This document shows, piece by piece, positions 28,301-39,813 of a DNA stretch of 64,000 bases. Position 1 is the first letter of the stretch. Every line of letters begins with the position of its first letter. Below the pieces are notes generated by a model. It searched no databases, was not told the origin of the DNA, and saw nothing but the letters and a program-made list of their open reading frames with translations. The position numbers and the translations under genes were made by a program. Source of the stretch: Prolixibacteraceae bacterium (GTDB lineage Bacteria > Bacteroidota > Bacteroidia > Bacteroidales > Prolixibacteraceae); NCBI GenBank assembly GCA_019856515.1, contig CP082230.1:3410001-3474000 (forward strand), read 5' to 3'.

Positions 28301-31300
28301 GACAATATCTCTATCGATAAGGTACTCCCGAATGATTTAAAACTAGAATCATTAAAACATAATGCATCGAGTTTTATACAAGTAACTAATGATATTACTT
28401 TTGAGGTAGTTATAAGCAACAATGGTGATAATGCTCAAAGTGGCAATACGGTTAAAGTATATAATAAATCAACTTTAATTGAGACATTACACTTACCTAC
28501 AATTGAGAAGCAACAAAGTCATACCCTTACTTATCAATGGCACGCTAATGAGAAAGGAATGCATGCTATTAAGTTTGTGTTATCGGATGATGATAACCTA
28601 AGTAATAATCGATTAACTGAAAGCGTATCAGTACTTGCTGAACATGTCTTACTTGATGATTTTGAAGGAACTGCTTTCCCTTCTACCGATTGGCAGAACC
28701 TCAAAATGACTAAATCTACTTGGAGTCTTTATAAGAGTGATTCTTACAAAGGAAGTAATCATGCAAGGTTGAAAGCTAATTATAGTTATGCAAGCGAATC
28801 TCGTTTGGTTACACCTAAAGTCGTTGGAGATGGTGTTACTCCATTGGTATTTTATGCAAGAGCCTCTTCTTCATCAAATCAATTAACGATAGAAAAGAGT
28901 ATTGATGGCTCAACTTTCACATCAATAATGGATGTCGATCTTACAGATGAATACCAGAAAATCGAAATTTTATTGGCTAAAGAAGAGGAAGTTTATATTG
29001 CATTTCATGGTGTGACAGAAGCAAAGTATAGAGCTTTTATTAGTGTCGATTATGTGAGTGGACCAACCTTAACTTCCGCATCAAAGATTGCATATAAACT
29101 AAATGATGATTTCTTAGCACAGAAGCCTTTTTCTTTTAAAGATATTCATCAGGGGGTAAGTATGCAAACTTATGATTTTGAGTTATCCAATGAGGGAAAT
29201 ACGTCCTTTAGTGTGACTTCTGAACTATTGAAATTAGAAGGAGCTAATTTAGATCAGTTTGAAGTTGTAAACACTTTACCTTTAACCGTGTCACCTAGCT
29301 CCAAAGTAACTTTGTCAGTGAGAGCTCTTGCCAACAAAGTGGGTATCCAAAATGCAAATATTGTATTCAAGGGGTCATTATTAGATGGAGATGATTACTC
29401 TAAAGTGATTCAAGTTCGAGTATTCCCTGGAGACATTACAGGGATGACTCCAAAGAAAGGTGATGAAGATGTGATATTAACACCAGTATTATCATGGGTA
29501 AATGGAGCAGGAGCTAAGACTGTGGATTTATTTTTCTCAGAAAAACTTCCATTGAGTGATGCTAATAAAATAAGTGTCTCAAATGATTTGTTTACATCTT
29601 ATCAGTTGCCCCAAAAGTTAAAGAATGGAACAAGTTATTTTTGGAAAGTCATTAACAGTGCAACGGATTCAAAAGGTACTGTTTTCTCTACAACATCAGA
29701 AGTAAATAGATTTGAAACGGAGTTAGGGGGATCCATTATTAAAACATATAGTTCCGAAAATGAAGAAACTGGACTAGGGGCTTTGCCTTTAAGTTGTGGA
29801 GTTGCTGGTTCCCCATTTTATACTTACAGCCAAAGTATATATCCTGCTTCAATGTTTTCCTCGTTAAACGGCAAACGGATTAGTCGTATTTTCTATTATT
29901 ACAATGGTGTGGTTCAAGCTGAAGAAGATATTACAATTTTTATGGCAAATACCACGAGACGTAATTTTGGAGATGGACAAAAATGGGAGCCGTATGCTAA
30001 TTTGACAAAAGTATATGAAGGACCAATGCATTTGCCAAATCAAGCTGGATGGGTCGCTATTGATTTAGAAATTCCATTTATTTATGAAGTGGGTAAGAAT
30101 TTGGTGATAGGCCTAGATTCCAATGGTCACGTATTAGGTAATGATCAAGCAGGATTTGCGATATCTCCAAAACAAGAAGAACTAGTATCTTATTATAAGA
30201 GACATCATAATGTTGATGGAAATCCTGATCCAATAACAATAGATGGAAGAGATGGTCTAATGGTATCATTTGTTCCTTCGATGCGTGTTGAGGTGATTGA
30301 TGCGCCTATTACTCCAATTATACATCATCGTTATATTAATTTTGATGCTCCAACGATTGGGCTACATGAGCATCCAAGTTATAAGTTTAATTTCAAGAAT
30401 ATAGGAGTTGGTCCATTAAATGTTACCAGTGTTGTAATTGAAGGAGTTAATAAATCAGAATTCACTGTTAAAAAGCAGTCGATTTCTATTGCAGAAACAG
30501 AAGTCGGCGAGATTCAGGTTGACTTTAACCCTGTAAATATTGGAAATAAGTCGGTTGACTTAGTCATCAATCATAATGGTCCATCTAAAGTTGTTCGTAT
30601 CCCGATTAAAGTTAATGTGACGGATGCTGAAGTGAGACATTTTCCATTCTATGAAGGGTTTGAAGGAAATCAATTCCCTGTTCCTGGATGGTCTTCACCT
30701 AATGATTCATGGCATCTCGGAAGAATAACGCATGATGGATTTGGTGCTGCTAGTGCAAATTGGAAGTATGATGGTGATGCAATATTGGTAACTCCTCCTA
30801 TTCATTTACCCGAAAACTATCAACTTTCGTTTTGGTGGATGAATAGATATTCTCCAGAACCGAGACAAGGAGCATACGACTTTACTTTTGTGGAAATAAG
30901 TTCAGATAATGGTCTAAGTTGGACGGAATTAGGATCTTATTCCACCTCTCTGATTAGTGATTCTTATCATCACATTAAAATTGATCTTTCTCCATATGCT
31001 AACCAAAGGGTATTTATTCGATGGAGGCATGATATGACTCCTGGATATGAAAACATGGCTAGAGGGGTAACAATTGATGATGTATTGATTGATGAAATAC
31101 CATTTACACCTGAAGTTGAAGGATTTCAAGTCGCAGTGGAAGACTACAATAATGTGCAGATACAATGGAATGCCCCTGTATTATCTGATCCACAAAGAAC
31201 AAATAAAGTTGAATCATATTGGTTGTATCGAGACGGTAGGCTTTTGACGAAACTAGATGAGAATACGCTAACCTATAAAGATGAGCACCTTAAACGTGGA

Positions 31301-34300
31301 GAATATGAGTATTATGTTCGAGTAAAATATGAGAAAGGTACTTCTGATGGATCATTTCCTGAGGTTGTGTTTATTGATATTGAGAATGATTTTCCTCCTA
31401 CACACCTTGATGCAGAGGTGAAAACACAATCGGATAACACGAATAATGTGTTTTTGACATGGGATCGTCCGATCAAAAAAGAGTATATCAATGTTTACCC
31501 TGAGGGGGATACTTACGGTCCAGCAAAAACGGGGAAGTATAGTGATGAACAATTGTGGGTTGCAAACTATGCTCCCAAGGGACATCATGAGGTTTCTATG
31601 ATTAAGTTTGATATAGAACAATTTAAAGGTAAAGAGATCGAGAGTGTCAAGTTAAGATTGAATCAGATTTTTATGGCCAATGACCATAATACTGAGCCTT
31701 CAAAGATTTATGCAATTGATGAATCATGGGATGAAAGTACGTTTGACTTTAGCTCAAAGATATCCTATGATGATCAAAAGGTTTGGGGAGAGTATTACTT
31801 TGGATCGAATGGATGGCAAGAAGTTGATATTACAGACCTCGTTAAAGCATGGATTTCAGGTAAACTGCCCAATAATGGATTGTGTCTCGTTGCAGCAGAA
31901 GGAGACCGTTTGAGAGTCTTTGACTCGAAAGACTGTTTTGTTCCAGAGAATCGTCCACATTTGAAAGTGGGAGTAAATGCAGAAAAGGGTAGTACTGGAA
32001 ACGATAAAGGGAAAGGTATTGGATATCGGATTTATCGTAATGGAAAAATGATTCATCAAATAGATGATTTCAAAACAACAACTTATACTGATGTAAACTT
32101 AGATCCGAACTTTTACACCTACTCTGTATCGGCACTTTATAGTTATGCTGGGGAGAGTGAAAAGAGTTCTCCTGATGTTGTAAATGTTGCATTAAATAAT
32201 ACGTCGGCATGGACTTGGATGATCTATTTATATGAAGACAATACTGGTTTAGATGGAGCCGAAGATATTAATGAGCTTGAATTCAATGGGTCCGTGCCAG
32301 GTTTGGTTAACTACATTGTTCTTTATGATGCAGATGATGATTCTAAGGATGGTGTTTATTATGTGACCAAAGATCCTGAAGGAGAAAATAACACAATAGT
32401 GTCGAAAAAGATTTCAGATATGTTTGGTGTGGATCCTAAAATGTCCGATTGGAATACTTTGGATAAATTCTTGGCTTTTGCACAAAAGAGTTTCCCTGCC
32501 GAAAGATATGGACTAACTCTTTGGGATCATGGTAATGGTATTTTTAGAGATGGAGAAGTGACTGAAAGGTCATTTGTTGGTGGTATGAACTTGTGGGAAT
32601 TAGATAAAGCGTTGGCAAATTCAGTAAAGCGTACTGGTAAGAAGATTGATATTCTAGGATTTGATTTGTGTCTACTTGGTCAAACAGAAACAGCTTATCA
32701 GGTTATGCCGTATGCAAAATACTTATTGGCTTCTGAGAAGACTGAGCCAGGAGATGGATGGGACTACAAAGTGGCATTTGAAAGAATGAATTCTAATCCA
32801 TTGATCACCAGTGAAGAGATGAGTAGATATTTGGTTACTGACTATGTGGAGAGTTACACTGTTGGTGGAAATTCGAACCCTGCAGATGTTACACAAGCGG
32901 CTACGGATTTAACCATGTATCAAAATGAATATATCTCGACATTGAATGATTTTGCTAGATCATTGATTGATCATGTGTATGATCATAAGAAAGAGATTGA
33001 AACAGCACGAGAGTTAAGTTGGTATTCGAAACGCAATAAAGATCATCGCGATTTAGGCCATTTTACAAGATTGATCATGATCAATGATCAACTTCCTCAA
33101 GCTTTAAGAGATAAAGCGAGAACTTTCTATGATGTGTACCAAAATACTATTGTAGAAAGTGGTTCTACCGGTAAAGCGAATGCATCAGTAACAGGGCATA
33201 GGGTTTGGTTTCCAAAGACTATCAGTACTGAGTTAGATAAAGAGTTGTATCTAGATCCGCTTAATTATCTAAACTTTAGTGAAACACTTTGGGATGAGTT
33301 TCTTTTTAGTTATGAAAACCCTCAAAAGAACCCGAGTGTGATGAGTGTAAACAATCAAATGTTTGATATTGATGCTTCAATTCAGACGATAACCCTTTTA
33401 GCAACTCTTGCTGGAGATGCAGAGGTTAGTTGGGAGATTAACAGCAATGTTCCATGGTTAAAGCTCTCCAAAACAAGTTACCAGAATAGTGCATCTATAT
33501 CAATTGCTGTAGATAAGAACACTGTAGAAGCCCGTGATGGGGTATTGGTGATTAATGCGGAAGGTGTTGTTGGTTGTCCAATGAAGATTATTGTTCACCA
33601 AAACAAAATGGAACTAGGTCTAAGGTCATTTGATGCATCAATTGAAGGGCCTGAGGCTAGACTTTCATGGAAATATTATGGATTTAAGGAGTTGTTTGAT
33701 CATTACAATATCCTGAAAGAAGGTAAGTCAATAACTGAAATTAGAGATGTTGATGTCAATGAGTATGTTGATCAAAGCTTCAAAAAAGGAGTTGCTGTTT
33801 ATCAATTAGAGGTGGTATTAAAAAATGGTTCGATAATTCAAAGTGATGAAAAAACTATCCGTGTCATAGATGAATTGACTATTGATAAATTACTGGTTGA
33901 AGAAGGTACTGATGCTGTCAATATCATTTGGCATACAACAAAAATTGATAAAGATGTAAGAGCATTTTTAATTTTTAGAGATGGGAAAATAATAGAAAGG
34001 ATTACAGATCTAGATTTAAGAAAGTACCAAGATAAGAATGTGGTTAAAGGCCTTCATAAATATTGGATGCAAATGGAGTACTTGTATTTAGTTTCTCCAA
34101 AAACAGAAGAAATAGAACTGGATGTACTACTTCTTTCAAGTGTATGGCCTAATAGTGAATTTAATGAAATTAAGGTGTTTCCAAACCCACTTGTTGATAG
34201 CAGGTTGCATGTAACTGTTAGTTCAGGGGTTTCCGTGGAAAGGATGGAAATTTATAATTCACAAGGTGTTTTATTATATATTCTTTACGATTTCGATAAT

Positions 34301-34402
34301 GATTTAAATATTCAGAGAAATGTAAAACTTGATACAGGTGTTTATATTCTAAGAATACATAGTTCATTGGGAATTAAAACATTTAAGTTGATCAAAAAGT
34401 AA
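25316..34402 (+). pseudogene. Giant T9SS-secreted clostripain-like (C11) protein with an in-frame stop
   Basis: One frame of 3029 codons, broken only by TAA at 25409-25411. Codons 1-31 encode a signal peptide (MRNVILLSLFLFVSLGSKAQ) and TEGFEDDPT. After the stop the frame runs on unbroken for about 2990 residues. Numbering from the TTG at 25424, the N-terminal half is a series of MAM/jelly-roll-like modules alternating with Ig-like modules that share N(R/K)G-x3-DTY (three copies). A choice-of-anchor-D-like part lies near 1660-1740 and an Fn3 module near 1895-1985. A DNRLRE-type domain lies at about 2015-2180. The peptidase C11 domain at about 2262-2630 has catalytic His2369 (LWDHGNG) and Cys2416 (FDLCLLG). 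A BACON-like domain is at 2640-2726 and a T9SS sorting domain at 2912-2992 (FPNP ... GVYILRI ... KLIKK). Without readthrough or an error in the sequence, the export signal is lost. Confidence 0.85.
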
Positions 34403-34424
34403 ATAAGTCTAAGTAGTCTTATAG

Positions 34425-34455
34425 AGGTGGGGAAACATTTGTTTTCCCACCTTTT
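34425..34455 (+). terminator. Terminator after the giant C11 protein gene
   Basis: AGGTGGGGAAAC and GTTTTCCCACCT pair (one G.T) around ATTT and are followed by TTTT. It ends only 15 bases before the SusC start. No exact -7 box lies between, so partial readthrough may supply SusCD expression. Confidence 0.85.
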
Positions 34456-34469
34456 AACGTTTTAATCGT

Positions 34470-37370
34470 ATGAAAAGAATAATTATTTGGGGTGTTCTGT
34501 CCATCTTATCTTGCCATATAAAGGGGCAAAATAAAGAAATAACAGGTGCTGTCTTTGATGGTAATACGCATGAAATAATGGTTGGAGCTACTGTATATAA
34601 TAAAAATAATAATACTGGAGTTGTAACAGATATACAGGGAAGATACAAGTTAAAAGCCAATATAGGAGATACAATAGGTGTTCGATTTATTGGATATAGA
34701 GAAAAATTTTTTTTGTGTGAAAAATCGGATAATAATAAAGTCATACTTTTCCCAGTTACGAAGATCCTAGAAGAAACGATTGTTGTTGCTTATGGCCGTC
34801 GGTCGAAGAAGAAATTAAATGGAGCAGTAACCTCTATTAATGATAATAATCTACGTACATCTGTTTCAAATATAGGTGCTTTGCTTCAAGGTAGGGTAAG
34901 TGGGTTGCAGTCTATAACTGAATCGGGAGATCCAAATGCTGCTCCCATTATGTTTTTAAGAGGGGCAAGTTCTGTTCATGCATACGCTGGGCCTTTGTAT
35001 GTTTTGAATGGATTGGTTGTCGAGGCTTCTTTTATACAAAAGATAACCCCTTCAAATATCTCGTCAATATCAATTCTTAAGGATGCGACGGCAACAGCTT
35101 TGTATGGTTCTAGAGGGGCGAATGGAGTAATTGTTATAGAAACCAAACAAGCAAAAACAAAAGGGTTTCATGTGGGGGCATCTGTTACCTATGGTTTAAG
35201 GTACCCTAATTTGCTACCTGTTGACTTGATGAGCTCAAAAGAGAAATTACAATATGAAGTCTTACTGGGGATTAAAAGATTGTCAGAGGAGCGTATTGAT
35301 GAGTTGGCAGCCAATCCAACAAATTGGGAAAAAGAAGTTTTGAGAAGAGGTACTTCTACAGAATTGGGTGTAAATATCGAAGGAGGAAAAGGTAAAGCCG
35401 CTTTCCGTCATCAGCTATCGTATCGAAAAGATGTGGGTACTTTACAAAATTCTTCATTGGATAATTTCTCATTTACAAGTCGATTGAATCATCACCTAGG
35501 AGATAAAATCACCACCTCTTTGTTCTTCTATGGGAATTACCTAGATGCTAAGAATCCTACAGGTATAGGTGATAAATTGGTGAAAAATAGTCCTGTAATT
35601 CAGGCATATTTGAATAATCCTTATGATGCACCTAGAGATGAAAAAGGAAATTATATTTCAACATCTTTAGGACCGAATGCAATACGTGATTTAGAAATGA
35701 TTAACAATGAAACAAAAACGTATCATTTGCGAATGCAAGGCAATTTTAAATGGGATATTTTAGCAGGATTTTATTTTACAGGGTTGTACTCTTGGAATTA
35801 TTCTCATTCTCTATTAGATCAATTTAATCCTCCTGGAATTAGTATGTATCAATTAGATCCTTCATCTTCAATTCAAGGAGATAAAAAGAGAAGTTATTCA
35901 GGCAATACACGTTTACAGTCATCAAACCAATTGCATTATAAACATCATCTTTCGAATCATCATATTGAGTTGATGGGGGCCTTTGAGACTGACTACCGAA
36001 AGGAAGATGGCTTTATCGCTTTAGCCAAAGGGTATGTATCTCCATTACTTTCTTCTTTGTCTTCAGCAGAAAAGCCATTTCAAACAGCAGAGCGATATTG
36101 GGAACGAAATATGCTGAGTTATATATCATTTATAAAGTATGATTGGAATAATATTATCTTCTTTGATGGATCATTTAGAAGGGATGGCTCCTCTGTTTTT
36201 GGTAAGAATAACCCCTACTCGAACTTCTACTCTTTAGGTTCTGGATTAGATCTATCTGGTTGTGTTTTTAATGAGAACGTAGATCTATTTAAAATAAGAT
36301 TCAGTTATGGAACGTCTGGAAATGAAAGTATTTCCCCGTACCAAACAATGAAGTTATATAAGTTTAATCAATATTATAGCGGTAAAAAAGCTGGTGCTGC
36401 AAAACAGGTTGGGAATAAAGCATTAGGTTGGGAGAAAAGTCTATCCAAAAGTATAGGATTTGATTTTTTGTCTAAAGGTAGCAAGTATGGTATCAGTCTT
36501 GATTGGTATGAACAATATACCGATGATTTACTCCTAGATGTACAACTATCTCGATTGTACGGTTTCTCTACGAAGATGATGAACGCGGGTGCTGTACGTA
36601 ATCGTGGTTTTGAAACTTCTTTTACTGCAACGCCATGGACGAAAGGCTTTTGGAGTTTAACCTTTGAAGCACAATATTCGTATAATGATAATGAGGTAAC
36701 ACATACACCTAACGGAGAAGATATAGTCAATAATTTTACGATTATCAGAGAAGGAGAGGCCTTAGGTAGTGTTTATTTGGTTCCTTATGGAGGTGTTAAT
36801 GTATCGAACGGATCACCAATTTGGGTTAAGAAGGATGGTCGTTTAACTGAGACTTATGATCAATCAGATGCCGTTGTGATTGGTACAGGAATACCACCAC
36901 ATAATGGATCATTCAGAGTTCGTCTTCAAAATGAAAATCTTGAAATAGCTGTATTATTTACAGGTGCAGCTGGCAACAAAGTAGTGAACAATAATCGATA
37001 TTTCTTTGAATCAGATGGTGAGTTTATGATATATAACCAAGACCGCAGGTTATTAACTGAGGCTTGGGAAATACCAGGTGATATGACAAAGATCCCCAAA
37101 CAAGTTGCAAATGGAAATAACCACCAGATGTCAACTCGCTATGTTGAATCGGGTAACTATATAAAACTTAAGAATGTCAGAATTGCTTATAGTATTGGTC
37201 GTCATGATTTTGGCTTTTTACCTTTTAATACGACATTAAGTGTTGAGGCAACCAATTTATATACGTGGACCAATTACAGTGGAATAGATCCAGAAATGGC
37301 ACGTTCTGTCGATGCTTTCCGATATCCATCCAATCAATCTATCTTTTTCGGTATAACAATGAATTTTTAA
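34470..37370 (+). CDS. SusC-family TonB-dependent transporter
   Basis: A 966-residue outer-membrane importer with a signal peptide (residues 1-19). A carboxypeptidase-D-regulatory-like domain spans about 22-95 (ITGAVFDGNTHEIMVGATV ... VRFIGYRE). The SusC plug at about 105-230 carries LLQGRVSGLQ, FLRGASSVHAYAGPLYVLNG and SISILKDATATALYGSRGANGVIVIET. A long barrel ends FGITMNF. It is followed 10 bases later by SusD. The pair forms a lidded importer for peptides or glycans. Being next to a giant secreted protease suggests a peptide ligand; this is inference. Confidence 0.95.
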   Translation: MKRIIIWGVLSILSCHIKGQNKEITGAVFDGNTHEIMVGATVYNKNNNTGVVTDIQGRYKLKANIGDTIGVRFIGYREKFFLCEKSDNNKVILFPVTKILEETIVVAYGRRSKKKLNGAVTSINDNNLRTSVSNIGALLQGRVSGLQSITESGDPNAAPIMFLRGASSVHAYAGPLYVLNGLVVEASFIQKITPSNISSISILKDATATALYGSRGANGVIVIETKQAKTKGFHVGASVTYGLRYPNLLPVDLMSSKEKLQYEVLLGIKRLSEERIDELAANPTNWEKEVLRRGTSTELGVNIEGGKGKAAFRHQLSYRKDVGTLQNSSLDNFSFTSRLNHHLGDKITTSLFFYGNYLDAKNPTGIGDKLVKNSPVIQAYLNNPYDAPRDEKGNYISTSLGPNAIRDLEMINNETKTYHLRMQGNFKWDILAGFYFTGLYSWNYSHSLLDQFNPPGISMYQLDPSSSIQGDKKRSYSGNTRLQSSNQLHYKHHLSNHHIELMGAFETDYRKEDGFIALAKGYVSPLLSSLSSAEKPFQTAERYWERNMLSYISFIKYDWNNIIFFDGSFRRDGSSVFGKNNPYSNFYSLGSGLDLSGCVFNENVDLFKIRFSYGTSGNESISPYQTMKLYKFNQYYSGKKAGAAKQVGNKALGWEKSLSKSIGFDFLSKGSKYGISLDWYEQYTDDLLLDVQLSRLYGFSTKMMNAGAVRNRGFETSFTATPWTKGFWSLTFEAQYSYNDNEVTHTPNGEDIVNNFTIIREGEALGSVYLVPYGGVNVSNGSPIWVKKDGRLTETYDQSDAVVIGTGIPPHNGSFRVRLQNENLEIAVLFTGAAGNKVVNNNRYFFESDGEFMIYNQDRRLLTEAWEIPGDMTKIPKQVANGNNHQMSTRYVESGNYIKLKNVRIAYSIGRHDFGFLPFNTTLSVEATNLYTWTNYSGIDPEMARSVDAFRYPSNQSIFFGITMNF

Positions 37371-37380
37371 AAAGGATATT

Positions 37381-38760
37381 ATGAAATATATTCTATCAAT
37401 ATTATCAATATTTACGCTCATCACAGGTTGTACATTATCCTTAGATTATCAACCTCGGGATGCTTTTGGTGAGCAAATGGCATTTAAAGATTATGCATCT
37501 TGGGAGGTAATGGTTAGGGGATGCTATAGTTCATTAGGTGATGAAGCTTTATATGGTGGTTTCTTATCTATGGGAATAGGTGATCTCTTGACTGATAATG
37601 TGGAGGCAAGTCCTCAAAATAATGGAGAGTATCAACAAATATATCATTGGACTTTTCACGCTATGAACCCACAACTGACAGCAATATGGGAAAAAGCCTA
37701 TCATACAGTATATCTTGCAAATACGATCATAGACCAATCTTTCCCTACTAACGATTATGAGAATCATAAAGAACGATATGAGCAGATGAAAGCCGAAGCA
37801 AAGCTAATACGTTCTATGGTGCATTTTGACTTAATCCGTCTTTTTTCTTCTTATCCGTTTGATGAAAATTCAATGGGAGTACCATATATCAAGCAACGAG
37901 TTTTTTCATTATATCAAAGAGAAACCATAGTTTCTAATCTTTCCAATTGTATCGATGATATTAATGAGGCATTACCACTACTTGATAAATCAACTTCTCC
38001 GACAACAGCCAATCAAAGAGTAGCCTATTATTTGTTAGCCAAGATATATGAGTATCAGGATCAAAAAGATAAGGCAATAAATACGTTACTACATATAGAT
38101 CTCAACTCGAGTGATTGGATAGACCAAAGCAAGTATCGTGATTCATGGACTTCATATACATCGGAAGGAGTTTTGTTTGAAATAATTAAAACGGATAAGG
38201 ATAATCCCCAAAATGCATGGATATATTATGACACAAGAAATCAGAGACCTAAGTGGTATGCACCTTCTACTGTTGTAAATAGTTATGGTGACTCTGATGT
38301 ACGTAAAAATCTATTTTTCCGAAAAGTTGGAAGCAACTATGAGATAACTAAGTATATGGGTCAACCAGGGGCAGATATGCCAAATGGTGGAACAGTCAAG
38401 CTTTTAAGAATGGCAGAAGTACACTTTCTATTATGGTTTTTACAGATTGACAATGGAGATGTAACAACATCAGTTGTAGAGGATCTAAATGTATATCTCA
38501 AACAGAGAGGTGAAAGTCCATATACTTTTGTGGATCGCTCCTCTTTGCTTGATTTTATTGAAAAGGAATATAGAAAGGAATTTGTGTATGAGTCGAAACA
38601 TTTCTTTCGCCTCAAAATACGTCAACAGAAAATAGTACGTTTGATTTCTACTCAGACGATGTTACTTCCTGCAAATGATCATCGATTTACGATGCCTATA
38701 CCTTCAGTTGAAATGAATGCAAACAAAAAAATGAAACAAAATGATGGATATGAGTCGTAA
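37381..38760 (+). CDS. SusD-family surface lipoprotein
   Basis: A 459-residue SusD/RagB protein. The lipoprotein signal ends at lipobox LITGC (Cys near residue 17). The body is helical with TPR-like segments (ANTIIDQSF, QMKAEAKLIRSMVHFDLIRLF) and a C-terminal LLRMAEVHFLLWF ... RKEFVYESKHFFRLK pattern. It acts as the lid of the preceding SusC. Its stop overlaps the start of the following lipoprotein gene, indicating tight coupling. Confidence 0.95.
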   Translation: MKYILSILSIFTLITGCTLSLDYQPRDAFGEQMAFKDYASWEVMVRGCYSSLGDEALYGGFLSMGIGDLLTDNVEASPQNNGEYQQIYHWTFHAMNPQLTAIWEKAYHTVYLANTIIDQSFPTNDYENHKERYEQMKAEAKLIRSMVHFDLIRLFSSYPFDENSMGVPYIKQRVFSLYQRETIVSNLSNCIDDINEALPLLDKSTSPTTANQRVAYYLLAKIYEYQDQKDKAINTLLHIDLNSSDWIDQSKYRDSWTSYTSEGVLFEIIKTDKDNPQNAWIYYDTRNQRPKWYAPSTVVNSYGDSDVRKNLFFRKVGSNYEITKYMGQPGADMPNGGTVKLLRMAEVHFLLWFLQIDNGDVTTSVVEDLNVYLKQRGESPYTFVDRSSLLDFIEKEYRKEFVYESKHFFRLKIRQQKIVRLISTQTMLLPANDHRFTMPIPSVEMNANKKMKQNDGYES

Positions 38761-39607
38761 GTATATAAGTATATTCTGGGTGCTCTGTTGCATAATGCTT
38801 TATTCTTGTCAACAAAAAAAGGATGTCTTTTATGATGGTCTCCCCCAAATACAGTTCTCCAAACATATCGCAAATATCGAGATGTCCCCTAAAGTAAAAG
38901 ATATAGAGCTAAAAGTGGAACTTGTATATGGTCAGATTGAAGAGAACTTAGATTTTCATATTGAGGTTGAAAGGATCTCAGGAAGTTCGGAACTTAGTTT
39001 GGATACTAATATATTTAGGTTTGAAAAGGGAATGTATGGTTTGTCAATTAAAATTCCTGTTGATTATGAGACGATATATGATAAAACAAAATGGAGTCTC
39101 AAGCTCGTTTCAAATAATCGTGAATCTCTTACCATTGCGCATCGTTCTACTTTTGAGTTGACTGTTACTCCTTATGATTGGACTGAAGACATATCAGGTA
39201 AGTATCAACTATCTTTTAAGGATCACTATATGAAGAAACATCTTTATCGTGTCGATGTGGAGTATGTTCGAGATCAAGATAATCAATTTATCCGCATTTC
39301 GGACTTACCTGTTTGGTCATTCTATGGTGGCCCCAAAAAGTATCCACAGAGAATATCTTTTAAGATAAATACGATCGAAAGAAACAACGTTTTTATGGGG
39401 ATTGACCAAATGCTATTAGGGACTTATACAAGTTATAAAAAGTGGTTTATGAGACGTAATTATGGAGACTTCTATATCGAAAAAACGGAGGTTCAGAGCT
39501 GTGTATATGACAAAAGTGATCAAAGTATTTTATTGAGCTATAGGTCCTTCTTGACTAAAGGGAAGAAATATGAGCTTAAAGGTGTAACGCTTAAGAAGGA
39601 GTTATAG
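38741..39607 (+). CDS. DUF4843-like lipoprotein
   Basis: About 288 residues. The start is 38741, 38744 or 38750 within MMDMSRKY. All of these give a signal peptide ending at lipobox MLYSC. The mature part starts QQKKDVFYDGLPQIQFSK and contains the IELKVELVYGQ / DFHIEVE pattern that I associate with DUF4843 proteins encoded next to SusCD pairs. The gene overlaps the SusD stop by 20 bases. Probably an accessory surface lipoprotein of the SusCD importer. Confidence 0.7.
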   Translation: MMDMSRKYISIFWVLCCIMLYSCQQKKDVFYDGLPQIQFSKHIANIEMSPKVKDIELKVELVYGQIEENLDFHIEVERISGSSELSLDTNIFRFEKGMYGLSIKIPVDYETIYDKTKWSLKLVSNNRESLTIAHRSTFELTVTPYDWTEDISGKYQLSFKDHYMKKHLYRVDVEYVRDQDNQFIRISDLPVWSFYGGPKKYPQRISFKINTIERNNVFMGIDQMLLGTYTSYKKWFMRRNYGDFYIEKTEVQSCVYDKSDQSILLSYRSFLTKGKKYELKGVTLKKEL

Positions 39608-39744
39608 TGAGATTAATATAGAGGGGGTAAAGAAGGGGTGAGATATTAGATGTTGTGGGCTTCATTAAGATATAAAGAGCAATGTAGCATGCTTAAGATA
39701 TAAAGGTTTGTAGGTTATTCTTATAGAGTTACAAAAAGGTTTCT

Positions 39745-39752
39745 TATTTTTG
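39745..39752 (+). promoter_or_regulatory. -7 box of nadA
   Basis: TATTTTTG matches TAnnTTTG, about 60 bases before the nadA start. No -33 element at the proper spacing. Confidence 0.4.
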
Positions 39753-39813
39753 GAGCCCGTATCATCCTTTGAAAAAAGGACAAAAATGAAATATTAACAC
39801 ATTCAATAATAGT

